The notes under the pieces were generated by a model. It was not told the DNA's origin and ran no database searches. It worked only from the letters and a program-made list of their open reading frames with translations. The translations under genes were made by a program, and so were the position numbers. A DNA stretch of 64,000 bases from Paragordius varius (taxonomy: Eukaryota > Nematomorpha): the NCBI GenBank assembly GCA_964247055.1, contig OZ176052.1:7440001-7504000 (forward strand), written 5' to 3'. Numbering within the stretch: the stretch's first letter is position 1; every line of letters starts with the position of its first letter. This document shows positions 36,336 through 46,646 of the stretch, piece after piece.

Positions 36336-38764
36336 CAGTAGTACTCAAACCGCGGCCCTTAGAGGGCTTTAAAATTGCCCTATGACATTATTGATACTTA
36401 AATTATTTTTTTTGGTGAATTTTTATAATACACATAAACGAATTTCGCTTATTTTAATATTAATTTTTATTTTCTTTAGATTTAATTTTGGTAATTTCCT
36501 TTTTTACCCAATTTGAAATGTAGAAAAATTTCCTTACATTAAAATGATTGGAAATTTTTGGCACACGTTGTTTCTGTATTCTATTTTCTTTTCTATTGTG
36601 AAATTTTTATTGCATTCCTTTTTTGTATTTAAGCAAGCCTTGCACCCAAACTTGCTACATATTCTTTTCATTGCTATCCTGCATCATTTTTAATAACTCA
36701 TTCCCATAAAATAATTTTAAAATCAACATCATTAAATTACTACCAGCATAATTCGAATTATATTCCTATTTTTTTGAAAAAAATTTACATAATATTTAAA
36801 CATAAATTCAAAGGATGACATCTAATGCTAAAAAACGTAAATTAACCAATGAAAAACCACCCTTAAATAATGGGTAGAAAAATTCTTTGTCGTTTTAAAC
36901 CTTATATGTAAGGAACATTATAAAAAAATACAATAAGACATTTTACAATCCATCATTCTCATAAAATACCAGAAAACCATTAAGAAAGAAACGAAAAATA
37001 TAAAAAGATTAAGAAATTATACCAGAAAGAAAAGTATATTATATCCATAGCTTTTTTCCAGGAAAAAGCTGTAACATTAACTTCGTATGAAATTTTCTTA
37101 TATGATTCCTAACTAATAAAGGAATGTCTAATAAATGGTTGCATTTTTATTTGATAATTCATAATAAAGATCAAATCATGAGGCAAGTTAAAAAACTTCA
37201 ACTTTTTGATTCAACATGTGCTCAACACATTGAAGATATGTCTAAATATATTTTTAACAATACATTATTGGCTCTGAAAAACTGCAATTATTTTAGTATT
37301 GCTATTGATTCTAGCACTGATAATCGTTCAATACCTCAATTTGCGCTCTTGGTGAGATTTAGCAACGACAACATAATCAACAAATATTTATTTTTACCAA
37401 TGAATAATACCACGAAAGGAAGTGATTTTCTGGAAATAATTAGCAATTTTTCGATAATAATGGTATATCTATGAAAAAATTGGTTTTGATCTGCAAAGAT
37501 GGCTGTCCCTCTATGATTGGAAAAATAAAGGATTTAAATTTCTTTGAAAAACAAATATAATTTGCTTTGCACCATATTTATTCTTTCACTGCTTTATTCT
37601 TCAGCAAAACTTGGTTTTGCGCGTAAAAGATGAATCAATCAATTCCGTAAATAAAACGGTTGTGGATATAGTTAACCACATCCGTGGCAGAGAATTTTAC
37701 CGCCGTAAATTTAAAAACCTTCAGAATGATATCCATAGGTTTGATGATATTCTTTTCACCGCTGTGAGATGGCTAAGCCTTATTAAAGTATTAAATAGAT
37801 TTTTTGTTTTAAGTCATGAAATTCTATTATTCATAAAAGATAACAGAAAGTTTGACGAAGAAATTAATAAATGGTGCGTTATTAGCCTACCTTTTGCGAC
37901 ATTACTTTTAAACTTAGAATTTTTAATACAAGTTTTCAAGGGAGCAAAATAATAACCCAATTTGCTGATAAAATATTTACTTTTAAAGAAAAATTAATAA
38001 TATATAAACAAGATTTTATAAATAAAACACTCCATTTTCCAACACTTAAAACGATTCATGAAGAAAATATGGACTTTACCGCGAAGATTATTTTTTAATA
38101 GACAATCATTTAATTTTTACTAATGAGATGAAACTCAGATTTTAAGAACTAAGAAATACAAAAAATTGCTTAAAACTCTTTGAAAATACATGGCATTTGG
38201 ATATATCCAATATTAACAACTTGAGCATTTCGGTTTTGATCAGGCGCATATCATTAAAGAATTCGTAGATTTAAAAAATGATTCCAATTTGGAGGCTATA
38301 TTCAAGGATAGTCGTAGAGAAGAAAGATATGTAGAGTTTTTGCAAGATGTGCCAAATAATATGAAAATATAAAATGTGCTTAAGTTATCCTAACTGTTTT
38401 TCCCTCCATTTACACGTGTGAGACGGCATATTCAAAAATGAAGTATGTTAAGAATACATACAGAAATCGCTTAGCCGATCATCATATGGACGACGTATTA
38501 AGATTGGCCTGTCATGAGGCGAAACCAAATTTGTCAAAATATTGGTTAATATCAAAATATTTTAATTTTTTAAACTATATGGTGCAGAACGAGTTTTTAG
38601 CTAGATTTACATGACATCCGCAAAAAATTCATTGTGCTGATTTATAGTATAAATATGTGCATAAGTGTCAAATAGCTATGGAATTCCCATTATAAGGTTC
38701 ATGACCCTCGAAAAAAGAAATATATTTTATTTGGCCCTTCAAATTTTTTTGGTGAGTACCACTG
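36336..38764 (+). mobile_element. hAT transposon (ZBED/SCAND3-like transposase), copy 2
   Basis: Ends CAGTAGTACTCAAAC and GGTGAGTACCACTG match copy 1 at 20634-22763, here with plus-strand coding. Readable pieces: IHNKDQIMRQVKKLQLFDST...CNYFSIAIDSSTD (37124-37474) and [29 protein letters not shown] (37611-37952). The frame is interrupted. Flanks AGCTCTAA and CTCTATAT do not form a clean 8-bp duplication, so this copy looks older than copy 1. It ends 60 bp from the NAA40 stop codon. Confidence 0.8.
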
Positions 38765-38823
38765 CTCTATATTATCATACAAGCTAAAAAAAATCATCAG
38801 ACAAAAATAATTAAAATATAATT

Positions 38824-39446
38824 TTACGTATCATTTATTTTTTTACTTAAAATTGTATAACAAGTTGAATTTAAGGGTGGGTTTGATTCATCGGGTCTAA
38901 ATTTACAATGATTAATATAAAAATTCAAAGCCTTTGTGCAGATATTTAATACCGTAAGAACAATTTTTTGCATTTTAGTCACCAAAGCAATGTATTCTAT
39001 TTTTTTCATCAATTCATATCCGATCCCCAAGGCCTGATATTCGGTTATTATTTGTAGTTCGTAACTAAAATAATAAATATATTTTACCAATATAAAACAT
39101 CAAATCCATAATCGATATCAAATCGAAAATGGACGAATCCAATAAGCATACTATTATCATATACTAATAAGTAACGAGAATCTTGATGAAATAATTCTTT
39201 TATTTTTTCCGTTTCTGACCAACCCCATGTGGAATCGTAAAAACTCTTCATATTTATTTCAATTATTTCAAAAATTATTTTCCTCTGTTCATGTTGCAGA
39301 TTTTTTGCCCAGATAAAACTCACATCGTATATCTTACTGTAATTAAAATTATATAACTTTAAGTTAATATATGGTGAATCAACCAAAACATTCTGAGCCG
39401 ATATTTTTTTTGCATTTTTGATTTTTGCGGAGATTTTTTTGGGCAT
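38824..39446 (-). CDS. NAA40: N-alpha-acetyltransferase 40 (NatD)
   Basis: GNAT-fold enzyme that acetylates the N-terminus of histones H4 and H2A. Two minus-strand exons in phase: 39088-39446 and 38824-39064, giving 199 residues. Family marks are MKSFYDSTWGWSETEK, YLLVYDNSMLIGFVHFRFD, DVLYCYELQI across the splice, acetyl-CoA loop YQALGIGYELMKKIE, KIVLTVLNICTKALNFYINHCKF and CYTILSKK. The intron 39065-39087 is only 23 nt and falls within the DVLYC/YELQ region. Start Met MPKKISAKIKN is chosen because the family has a short basic N-terminus; the frame stays open upstream with no ATG. Head-to-head with SDE2, 16 bp between start codons. Confidence 0.94.
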
Positions 39447-39462
39447 TCGTTCATTAATAATT
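39447..39462. promoter_or_regulatory. 16-bp gap between divergent start codons (NAA40 / SDE2)
   Basis: The NAA40 ATG (minus, 39444-39446) and SDE2 ATG (plus, 39463-39465) are separated by 16 bp. Transcription start sites must lie in each other's coding sequence, or transcripts are effectively leaderless or trans-spliced. No TATA box can fit between the two starts. Confidence 0.6.
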
Positions 39463-42400
39463 ATGATAAATTTGGTTGGGTTAGACAACGAGACATTTTA
39501 TTTGGATTCCTTTAATTTAGCAGATTTTGGATATTTATATGTAAGCTTGTTTTTTTACTTTAGAATGTTAACTTGCAATGTTTATATCTAACTGAAAACG
39601 GAAAACTGATTACAGAAAATGCGATTTATCCTTATAGAAAATACCATTTACATTTACGTATTTATGGAGGAAAAGGGGGATTTGGATCAATGCTTAAAGC
39701 CATTGGGGCTCAAATTGAAAAAACTACTAATCGCGGGGCCTGCAGAGATTTGAGCGGTCGAAGAATGCGTGATGTAGAAGCAGAAAAACAGTATTTTATT
39801 ATATTTAGTTATTAAAGATAATATTTATTATATATGAATATTATGAGATTTGCTAAAGAACTCCTAGATAAATTTTGTAAATCTATTTCTATATTCAAAA
39901 ATTGAATTGCCAATGTTATTTAAATGAAATTTTTCACCCCTTTCAAACAGCAAAAGTTATATTTTGTTTAATTTTAAATAAATATTAGTACGACGAAGGT
40001 TTGTTAATTCCTATATACGTCCTGAATTAGGTACAAATTATTTAATTTATCAAAAAGTCAAATTTTTGCATAGAGGCATTATATGGAGTTGCTTTAACAC
40101 TTCGATTCAAATTGGGTTATCTAAACACCCCAGAACAGACAATATTTAGTTTGATATTTTTAAAAAACTACCGATTTAGTTTATGAAAAAAGTAGCGTAT
40201 CAAAATTCTTGGACACCTTTTTTATTTTACAACATTTTTGAAAAATATCGTGTTTATTTGATTCTAAGCCTAAAATTAAGTTTACATTTTTATTAAAATC
40301 ACACTTAACATTGATAAATACAGAAAAAGTGGTATTTATTGCATTATTTTTGTATTTTGCTTATGCATACATGTCATCTTGGTTAAATTTTTACCTTTCG
40401 ATTTTACCCCTGAATAAGTAATTACAAGTATTTTTCAATGATTTTTTTATAATATTTCGGTTTATTAATGTTATATAAATGCAAGCTTTTGCCATGCTTT
40501 TAATTTATTACATATTATTTGAAATATTTATATTTAAACAACCCTAGGGTATTTAACTACCCAAATTTGAATCGAGGGACTGAAATGAATGCGTTGTATC
40601 CAAGTGTTAAGGAAATAAATTTTAAATATTGGAATTAAATATTTGACTTAACGCTTTGAATGAAATTGGGATATCTAAGTACTTCATACCATATTTAAAT
40701 TGGTATTTGTGAAAAACTAGTAAAAAAACGGTTCCAAATTAAATTTATTCTATCCTAATAAAAATTGTATAAATAGTCCCTATCTAAATAAAATTTAGTT
40801 TTGAAAAAAAAGTTCCATATCAAATTACTTTGAGGCCATTTTTGTTTTACAACATTTAGCAAAATATTGTGTTTATTTAATTTTAAAATTAAAGTCAACA
40901 TATTTAATATTGATGGAAACAGAAAACGTGGTTTATTTTGTGTTATTTTTAAAATAAGCTTATGCAAACATGTCATGTTGACTAAATTTTTACCTTTATT
41001 TTTTACCTTGAAATAAGCAATATTAACTATATTTGAATGAATTTTTTATATATCGGTTAATGGTATATAACTTTTGCCATGGTTTCGATTTCTTCCATAT
41101 TTTTTAAAGTATTTAACATGGCTTGGAACCGGAACCCGGTTCCTGGGATTTTAACAAGAACCGGTTCCATTGGGATGGAACCAACGCGGTTTTGGTTTCA
41201 GTTCCCTGGGAACCATTCCGGTATCGATTCCAAAATTTCAGGAATCGCCTGGTTCTATTTTTAAATTCTTAAGAATTAACGCGGTTCCGGTTCCACTTTT
41301 TTCAACCGGTTACAAGCCCTGGTATTTAATTTACAACAGGCCTGGTGTATCCAACGACCCTAATTTGAATCGAATGACTGAAATGAATGTATTGTATCCA
41401 AGTGTTAATCAATAATTTTTAAATTTTTAATTTCAATTTATTTTATTTGGTTTTACATTAATTTAAGTTTATTTTAAGCAACTCCTGATGATGCCTCTGT
41501 GTGAAAATTTAAGTTTTTGATAAATTTATTTTTTATTTCACCTTATTCACAACGTATATACGAAACTTATTATCTTTATATATTATAATGAGTATGATAT
41601 ATCTATATATATATATATATAATATACATATCACACAAGTTATCTGGCATATTTCCACGGATAATTTAAACAGTTCAATTGTCAATTTTTGTTAATAAAA
41701 TAAAAATTTTAATAAAATTACCGTTAATGAAAAAAAATTACTAGACGGTTAATATAATTGGGCATACCATAATAATCTAGGAATTTAATAATTGATAATT
41801 GTAAAATAAGCACTCAAAAATAATGATTTGTTTTAATTGAAAATTTGGTTTATTCTTTAATACAACAATTGATTATTTAATTTTTTTCTGATCAGCTTAT
41901 TAAAGATTCATAAGTATTTATATTTCTGCGTTTACATGATTGTAGGTTAAAAGATTGGGTCGAAAAGAAAAAGTCTGAGGCGTTGGATAATCAATCAAAA
42001 AAACAAGAAAAACGCGACAGAATCCTGAACCCCGGAAAGCATTTTTTAGATGATGAGGAATTTGTAGAAACACGTGCGACCATGCCTGATAAAATAGAGG
42101 ATGCCTTACAGCAAGGTAGGCTCTAATAATCACCTTTTAATTTAGAAGAAATTTTGGCTTTATAAATTGTTTTTATCAGACTTTAACATATACGAGATAT
42201 TTTGTGCGGCCCGCGAAAAAATTGGAAAAAAAACATAATATGTAAAAATATGTTAGTTACAAGTCTATTTAAAATTTATTTTTATTCCAAACTTTGGAAA
42301 CGAACTAGTAAAAATTGGTTAAAGAAAAACCAGTATTTTGTTCATATAAATAAAATATTTATTGATCCCAAATTTTTCAATGTGTCCACCGAAGCCAGTT

Positions 42401-43799
42401 GTGTTGGGCAACTGTGTCATTTAATGATTTTACATAAACTTTCCTTCATGTCTTTAGATCTATAAAACACAATCCATTATTTGCCAACAAAACACTTGTA
42501 AAAGTAATTATAAGCATAATTGTTTTGTAAATACCTTTTTTAATATCTTCAAATCATCTCGGGTTGTAAACAGAATTGGCCAAAAAATATAAAAAAAATA
42601 ACCTGTTTATATATAGTTGCATTCTTAATATTGTTTACAATGTTAATTTTATATAAAAATAAAAAAGAGGGATCTCTATCCATAATAATTTACAACACAT
42701 GATACACCCATGTATCATACGTAGCGATGATTGGAATGTATAACATTTTTCAATTAATTTGAAATAAATTATTTTTTACCTATTAGGATTTTCAAGTAGC
42801 AAAGTCCTCACCGAAAATAACAAAAAAATTAAACGTCGACACCATGATAAATTGGATAACTTGTAAGTCAAGCATTTATATACCATTTAGGAAAAAAAAT
42901 AACCACAAAATTTTCTTTTTTTCCTTTTTTATTTTTGTATTTTTTTCAAAAAGAGACAAAGATTTAAACATTACAATTTCATCGTCTTCTGGTTCATCAT
43001 CCGAATGTGATGAGGAATTAATAATGCCAAATGAAACGAATATCGTTACGACAATCATTTGCACAGATCAGATTAAACAAACCAATGTTGAGGATAAAAA
43101 TATTGATAATAAAATTTCAAATTCAAATGTTGGTTCCAACATATCATCAGATGAAACCACTCAATCTTCCAAAGGTAAAGCTACCAATAAAATAATTTCA
43201 AAATGAAATTTCTTTAGCCCATATTTTATGGAAATATATCTATATATTGTATAACCATTCAATTAGATGAGCAAAACCTTTTACATAGAGAACCGGAGGC
43301 CCCTCTAAATCTAGTAATATTAAATTTTATGTCTTAAAAATCATATATTTTTCAATTTATTAACCGTTTTTCATTACGTATTCATTATTTTTAACTTATA
43401 TCATATATATTTTTCACTTTATTAACCGTTTTTCATTACGCATTCATTTTTTAAACCTTATATCATATATATTTTTCAATTTATTAACCGTTTTTCATTA
43501 CGTATTCATTACTTTTAAACCTTATTTATGATTGTAATATTTCTATATTTTTATCTTTATAAATTAAAAGTATTCCTTTATTATTTAAAAAGGAGAACAA
43601 TGTGGACATTATACCGACTAAAATAACCCAAAATTCAACTTTATTAATTAATTTGGATGAATATGCCACTATAAAGGATTTAATGGAATTGGGCCTTGAT
43701 GCCCTCAAGCAAGATCTCAAAAATCGTGGAATGAAATGTGGTGGGACATTGGATGAAAGAGCAAAACGTTTATTCGCACTCAAAAACAGCATAAAATAA
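39463..43799 (+). CDS. SDE2: Splicing/replication regulator SDE2
   Basis: Ubiquitin-like precursor protein acting in splicing of particular introns and in genome stability. Seven exons in phase: 39463-39540, 39564-39790, 41946-42115, 42787-42862, 42954-43174, 43267-43313, 43593-43799, giving 341 residues. N-terminal ubiquitin-like fold ([18 protein letters not shown]...) ends at [19 protein letters not shown], the invariant processing site where a deubiquitinase cuts after GG. Then [19 protein letters not shown], a charged coiled part ([16 protein letters not shown]), a Ser/Asn-rich acidic stretch, and a C-terminal SAP-like domain ([33 protein letters not shown]). The first intron (39541-39563) is 23 nt; the second is 2.2 kb and holds two TTAA-type MITEs. 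Exon 6 is a 47-nt micro-exon needed to keep frame. AATAAA overlaps the stop. Confidence 0.94.
40098..40606. mobile_element. TTAA-flanked MITE family T, copy 2
   Basis: CACTTCGATTCAAATTGGG at the left, AATCGAGGGACTGAAATG and CCAAGTG at the right, with TTAA on both sides. Same family as 23174-23755. In SDE2 intron 2. Confidence 0.6.
40652..41404. mobile_element. TTAA-flanked MITE family T, copy 3 (hosts a nested MITE)
   Basis: Begins CGCTTTGAATGAAATTGGG after TTAA and ends ATCCAAGTG before TTAA. A 205-bp hAT MITE (41117-41321) is inserted into it with a perfect 8-bp duplication. Lies 45 bp after copy 2 in the same orientation, in SDE2 intron 2. Confidence 0.6.
41117..41321. mobile_element. Nested hAT MITE built of GGAACCGGTTCC-like palindromes
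   Basis: Ends CATGGCTTGGAACCGG and CCGGTTACAAGCCCTG; exact 8-bp target duplication GTATTTAA at 41109-41116 and 41322-41329. The interior consists largely of repeated GGTTCC / GGAACC words and is GC-rich in an AT-rich region. No coding capacity. Confidence 0.8.
42205..42460. repeat. hAT MITE remnant in SDE2 intron 3
   Basis: GTGCGGCCCGCGAAAAAATTGG at the left and a GTTGGGCAACTGTGTC segment at the right resemble pieces of the CAGGGGTGTCCAAC hAT family. Ends are lost. Confidence 0.35.
43340..43525. repeat. Minisatellite, three copies of a 62-bp unit
   Basis: TTAACCGTTTTTCATTACG recurs at 43360, 43422 and 43484 with the intervening TATATTTTTCAATTTA part also repeated; copies differ by a few bases. 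Lies in the last intron of SDE2. Confidence 0.9.
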
Positions 43800-43800
43800 A
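43795..43800 (+). promoter_or_regulatory. Poly(A) signal overlapping the SDE2 stop codon
   Basis: AATAAA includes the stop TAA (43797-43799); a second AATAAA follows at once. Confidence 0.45.
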
Positions 43801-43810
43801 ATAAATCCAA

Positions 43811-43832
43811 ATATATATATATATATATATAA
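43811..43832. repeat. TA microsatellite
   Basis: Uninterrupted alternating AT run of about 22 bp immediately after SDE2. Confidence 0.85.
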
Positions 43833-45515
43833 TATTTCATACAGCATTAACCTATATAAAGATATTATTATTGATAATTATATAAATTATTTCGGTGTTC
43901 ATTATCTTAAAATTTGTTCGTTGTCAAAATTTGTTAAAAATTTATTTTAATTAATTAATTTTACAGTAACATCCGTACATAACTGGTAATGTTCGATTGC
44001 CACAAAATTTAGTTATGTTGTTTAAAAACAGGCATGTAATATATTTTTAAAATTATATTTGCGATTTATGACGCTAAAAATTAAATTAATTAAGACCTAA
44101 TATGCTAAGTTGAATTTTTTATATATCTTATAAATTAGCAAAAGGATTACATTAAAAATTATATCCGAAAATGAAATGGGAAACATGCATGATTAAAATG
44201 TTAAGTGCTAGTTACTGATAAATCCAAAAATTATTTATATGTTAAACCAAATATTATATAAAAACAAATTTCCAACTATTGTATAATTTAACTTGGTGCA
44301 AAACCTAGCATATGATTAATGGGAAAAATATTTTTTCAAAATCGCCAATATATTTATCAAGTCAAAATCAAGGCAATTATTTGGTCTTTTACAATTTGGG
44401 GCATTTAACTATCCCCAATCCAATATTTTGAAAAATTTGATATTGAAGAAATATTAAAACTACATAAATTTTAAGCACACTTAAAGACCTCTTGATTGTT
44501 TTAGAAATTTAGACAGCTTTAAATTGGAGCATAAATTAAATGCAAAATTTGCTAATGTAACCATTATTTTGTGGCATTTTTATTCCTAAAGATATGGGTA
44601 GAATGCTTAAGGGGTTATTTAAATTATAGCTGGAGAAATATGACTTATTCTCTAATATAGATTTTCACTTGGACAACATATTCATTTCAGTTCTTCGATT
44701 CAAATTGTAGATATATCGGCTTATTTATATAATTTTTATTATGATAGGAGCATAAATTAAAGAACGTTTCCTTCAGTAGTTTTTAATATATATCAACTTA
44801 AATAGGTACCCCAATTCGAATCGAAGTGTTATTACATTAATAACAAGAAAAATATGCTTAGCGTGAATTTATATATGTAATCGAAAAAACCATTTTACCA
44901 AAAACACTGAAATCAATATTATTTTAGCGATATCCATTGGGAGGAAACATTTAACCAATAACCAATTTTTAAAAAAATGTTCGGAATCAAAAGCAGAGAC
45001 ATTCGATTAAAACTAAAATCATTTTGGTTTAATCCCTGTTGGATATAAAAATTAACAAAATTTTTATTTAATGTACATCTAGTCATTAATATATCAAATA
45101 CATAACATATAAATTAGTGCTAATTGGGTTTTATAAATTCTTCCCATTTATCGAGATCTTTGAGAGATATTTGTCCGGATCCCCGTGCCGCAGGTGTCGG
45201 CTAAAAATAAATAATAATTTTATATGTTTTATAATCTTTCATTCAGTGGTACTTAAAAAAAATTTTAAAGGGGCCAAAAAAATATTTTTCTTATCAAGGG
45301 TCGTGTTCCATATAACACCGTTAAATATTTCATAGCTGTTTCAGGGTCATAAACAAGCACTTTTAGGGTCACATGCGAACCTTGAGCCGCGGTTTTAATT
45401 AATAACATTAAAATTAATCCATAATGGAAAATAAGATTAATTACTTTAAAGAAAAATTTTATTTTAAATTGAAAATATTGTCTCTTGAACTATGGCTAGA
45501 TTTATCCACTGATTA
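43833..45515. other. Intergenic between SDE2 and NDUFAF5, repeat fragments only
   Basis: Contains a degenerate family T fragment (about 44386-44829; CGATTCAAATT near 44697 and AATTCGAATCGAAGTGTTA at the right) and a hAT terminal fragment at 45245-45405 (CAGTGGTACTT ... CCTTGAGCCGCGG). No coding region supported. Confidence 0.45.
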
Positions 45516-46623
45516 CACTGCGCAACAAATTTTTCTGCCACTCGAGTTTTTTGCATTTTCTGATATTTAGTATCATTTTAATAGTAAATTAGAAATAAAA
45601 ATTATAACTCGAGAGAAGAATTTTGTAAAATTTGATTTTTTTGATTATGCGCCCTCTTTATCAAAATTTTACTAAAAAATGTTTTTTCTATGAAAATATA
45701 CAAGTAATGCCCATTTGTAATATATAGTTTGAAAGAGTAATAAAAACTCTATAAAATGCATACTAATATGTATTACATCGACAGTTAATATTAAACACAA
45801 AGAGCGACAAACGCGCGAAGCGAGAGCATTTTTTTTAATTATTATATTTTTAAAACTAATGGATGAAAATAGCGTTTAGATGGTGAGGAATGTCTAAAAA
45901 AGATAACACAAGAAAGTTTTTTTGATTAAAACATTTTATTGCTTTTATGTCACTCAAAACAGCCATTTTTAAGTTTTTTGTTTATGAATTACCATTTCAT
46001 CAATATCAATTTATTTTCTTTACGAGGCTGATAATTACGAAATTTTAAAATAAAAACAAAGTTTAAGGTATTTTTGATCTTTTATAGCCATTATGAATAA
46101 ATTTACAGTTAAAACTATGCATTTTAGTAGCCACCAGGTAAAATATTTATGATAATAATAATTTTTATTAAAAAAGCAAACCAAAAGCTTTTTTAAACAT
46201 CTTTTTTAAATTAAATACTAATATAACCCTAATAATTATATTAAAATAATTTATATGATTTTCAAATTAGTTTGTCTGTGAAAATTCTTGAGTTATTTAA
46301 GGATTGAAAATTTCGATCCTTTAAATCCAAATAACTTTTATATCCGATTGATTTAAATAACTTACTACCATTTAAAAGATGCAGTTTTTTGCGCTCTTTC
46401 GAATGATATAAAATACAAGGCTTCACATCTAAAACACTTAATTTTCGAAATTTCGAGTTTAATGTTAAATCGGGCCAAAAATTATCGATAAACTTTAATA
46501 TAAATAAATTCTTGCATGCTAGACCAATTTTCTTTTCAGATATACTAATTATGTACTTTAATGAAATAAATTTTAAATTTAAAAAAATGGCAGTTAAAAA
46601 AAGTTAAAATTTGTTGTCTAGTG
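45516..46623. mobile_element. CACTA-like non-autonomous element, copy 1
   Basis: 1108 bp with inverted ends CACTGCGCAACAAATTTT and AAAATTTGTTGTCTAGTG, flanked by TTA on both sides. A second copy in opposite orientation is at 60176-61269, flanked by TAA on both sides. CACTA/CACTG ends with 3-bp target duplications fit the CMC (EnSpm/Chapaev) group. No transposase seen. The right end stops 22 bp short of the NDUFAF5 stop codon. Confidence 0.75.
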
Positions 46624-46640
46624 TTATATAAAAAAATAGG

Positions 46641-46646
46641 TTTATT
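46641..46646 (-). promoter_or_regulatory. Poly(A) signal touching the NDUFAF5 stop codon
   Basis: TGAATAAA on the minus strand: the last A of the stop begins AATAAA. The CACTA-like element's TTA flank begins about 15 bp further on. Confidence 0.45.

Noticed and set aside
36328-38772. An 8-bp target duplication for hAT copy 2
   Set aside because: AGCTCTAA and CTCTATAT only match when shifted, so I do not claim a duplication.
43526-43840. 104-codon minus-strand open frame
   Set aside because: Antisense shadow of the last SDE2 exon, whose plus-strand SAP-like domain is clear.
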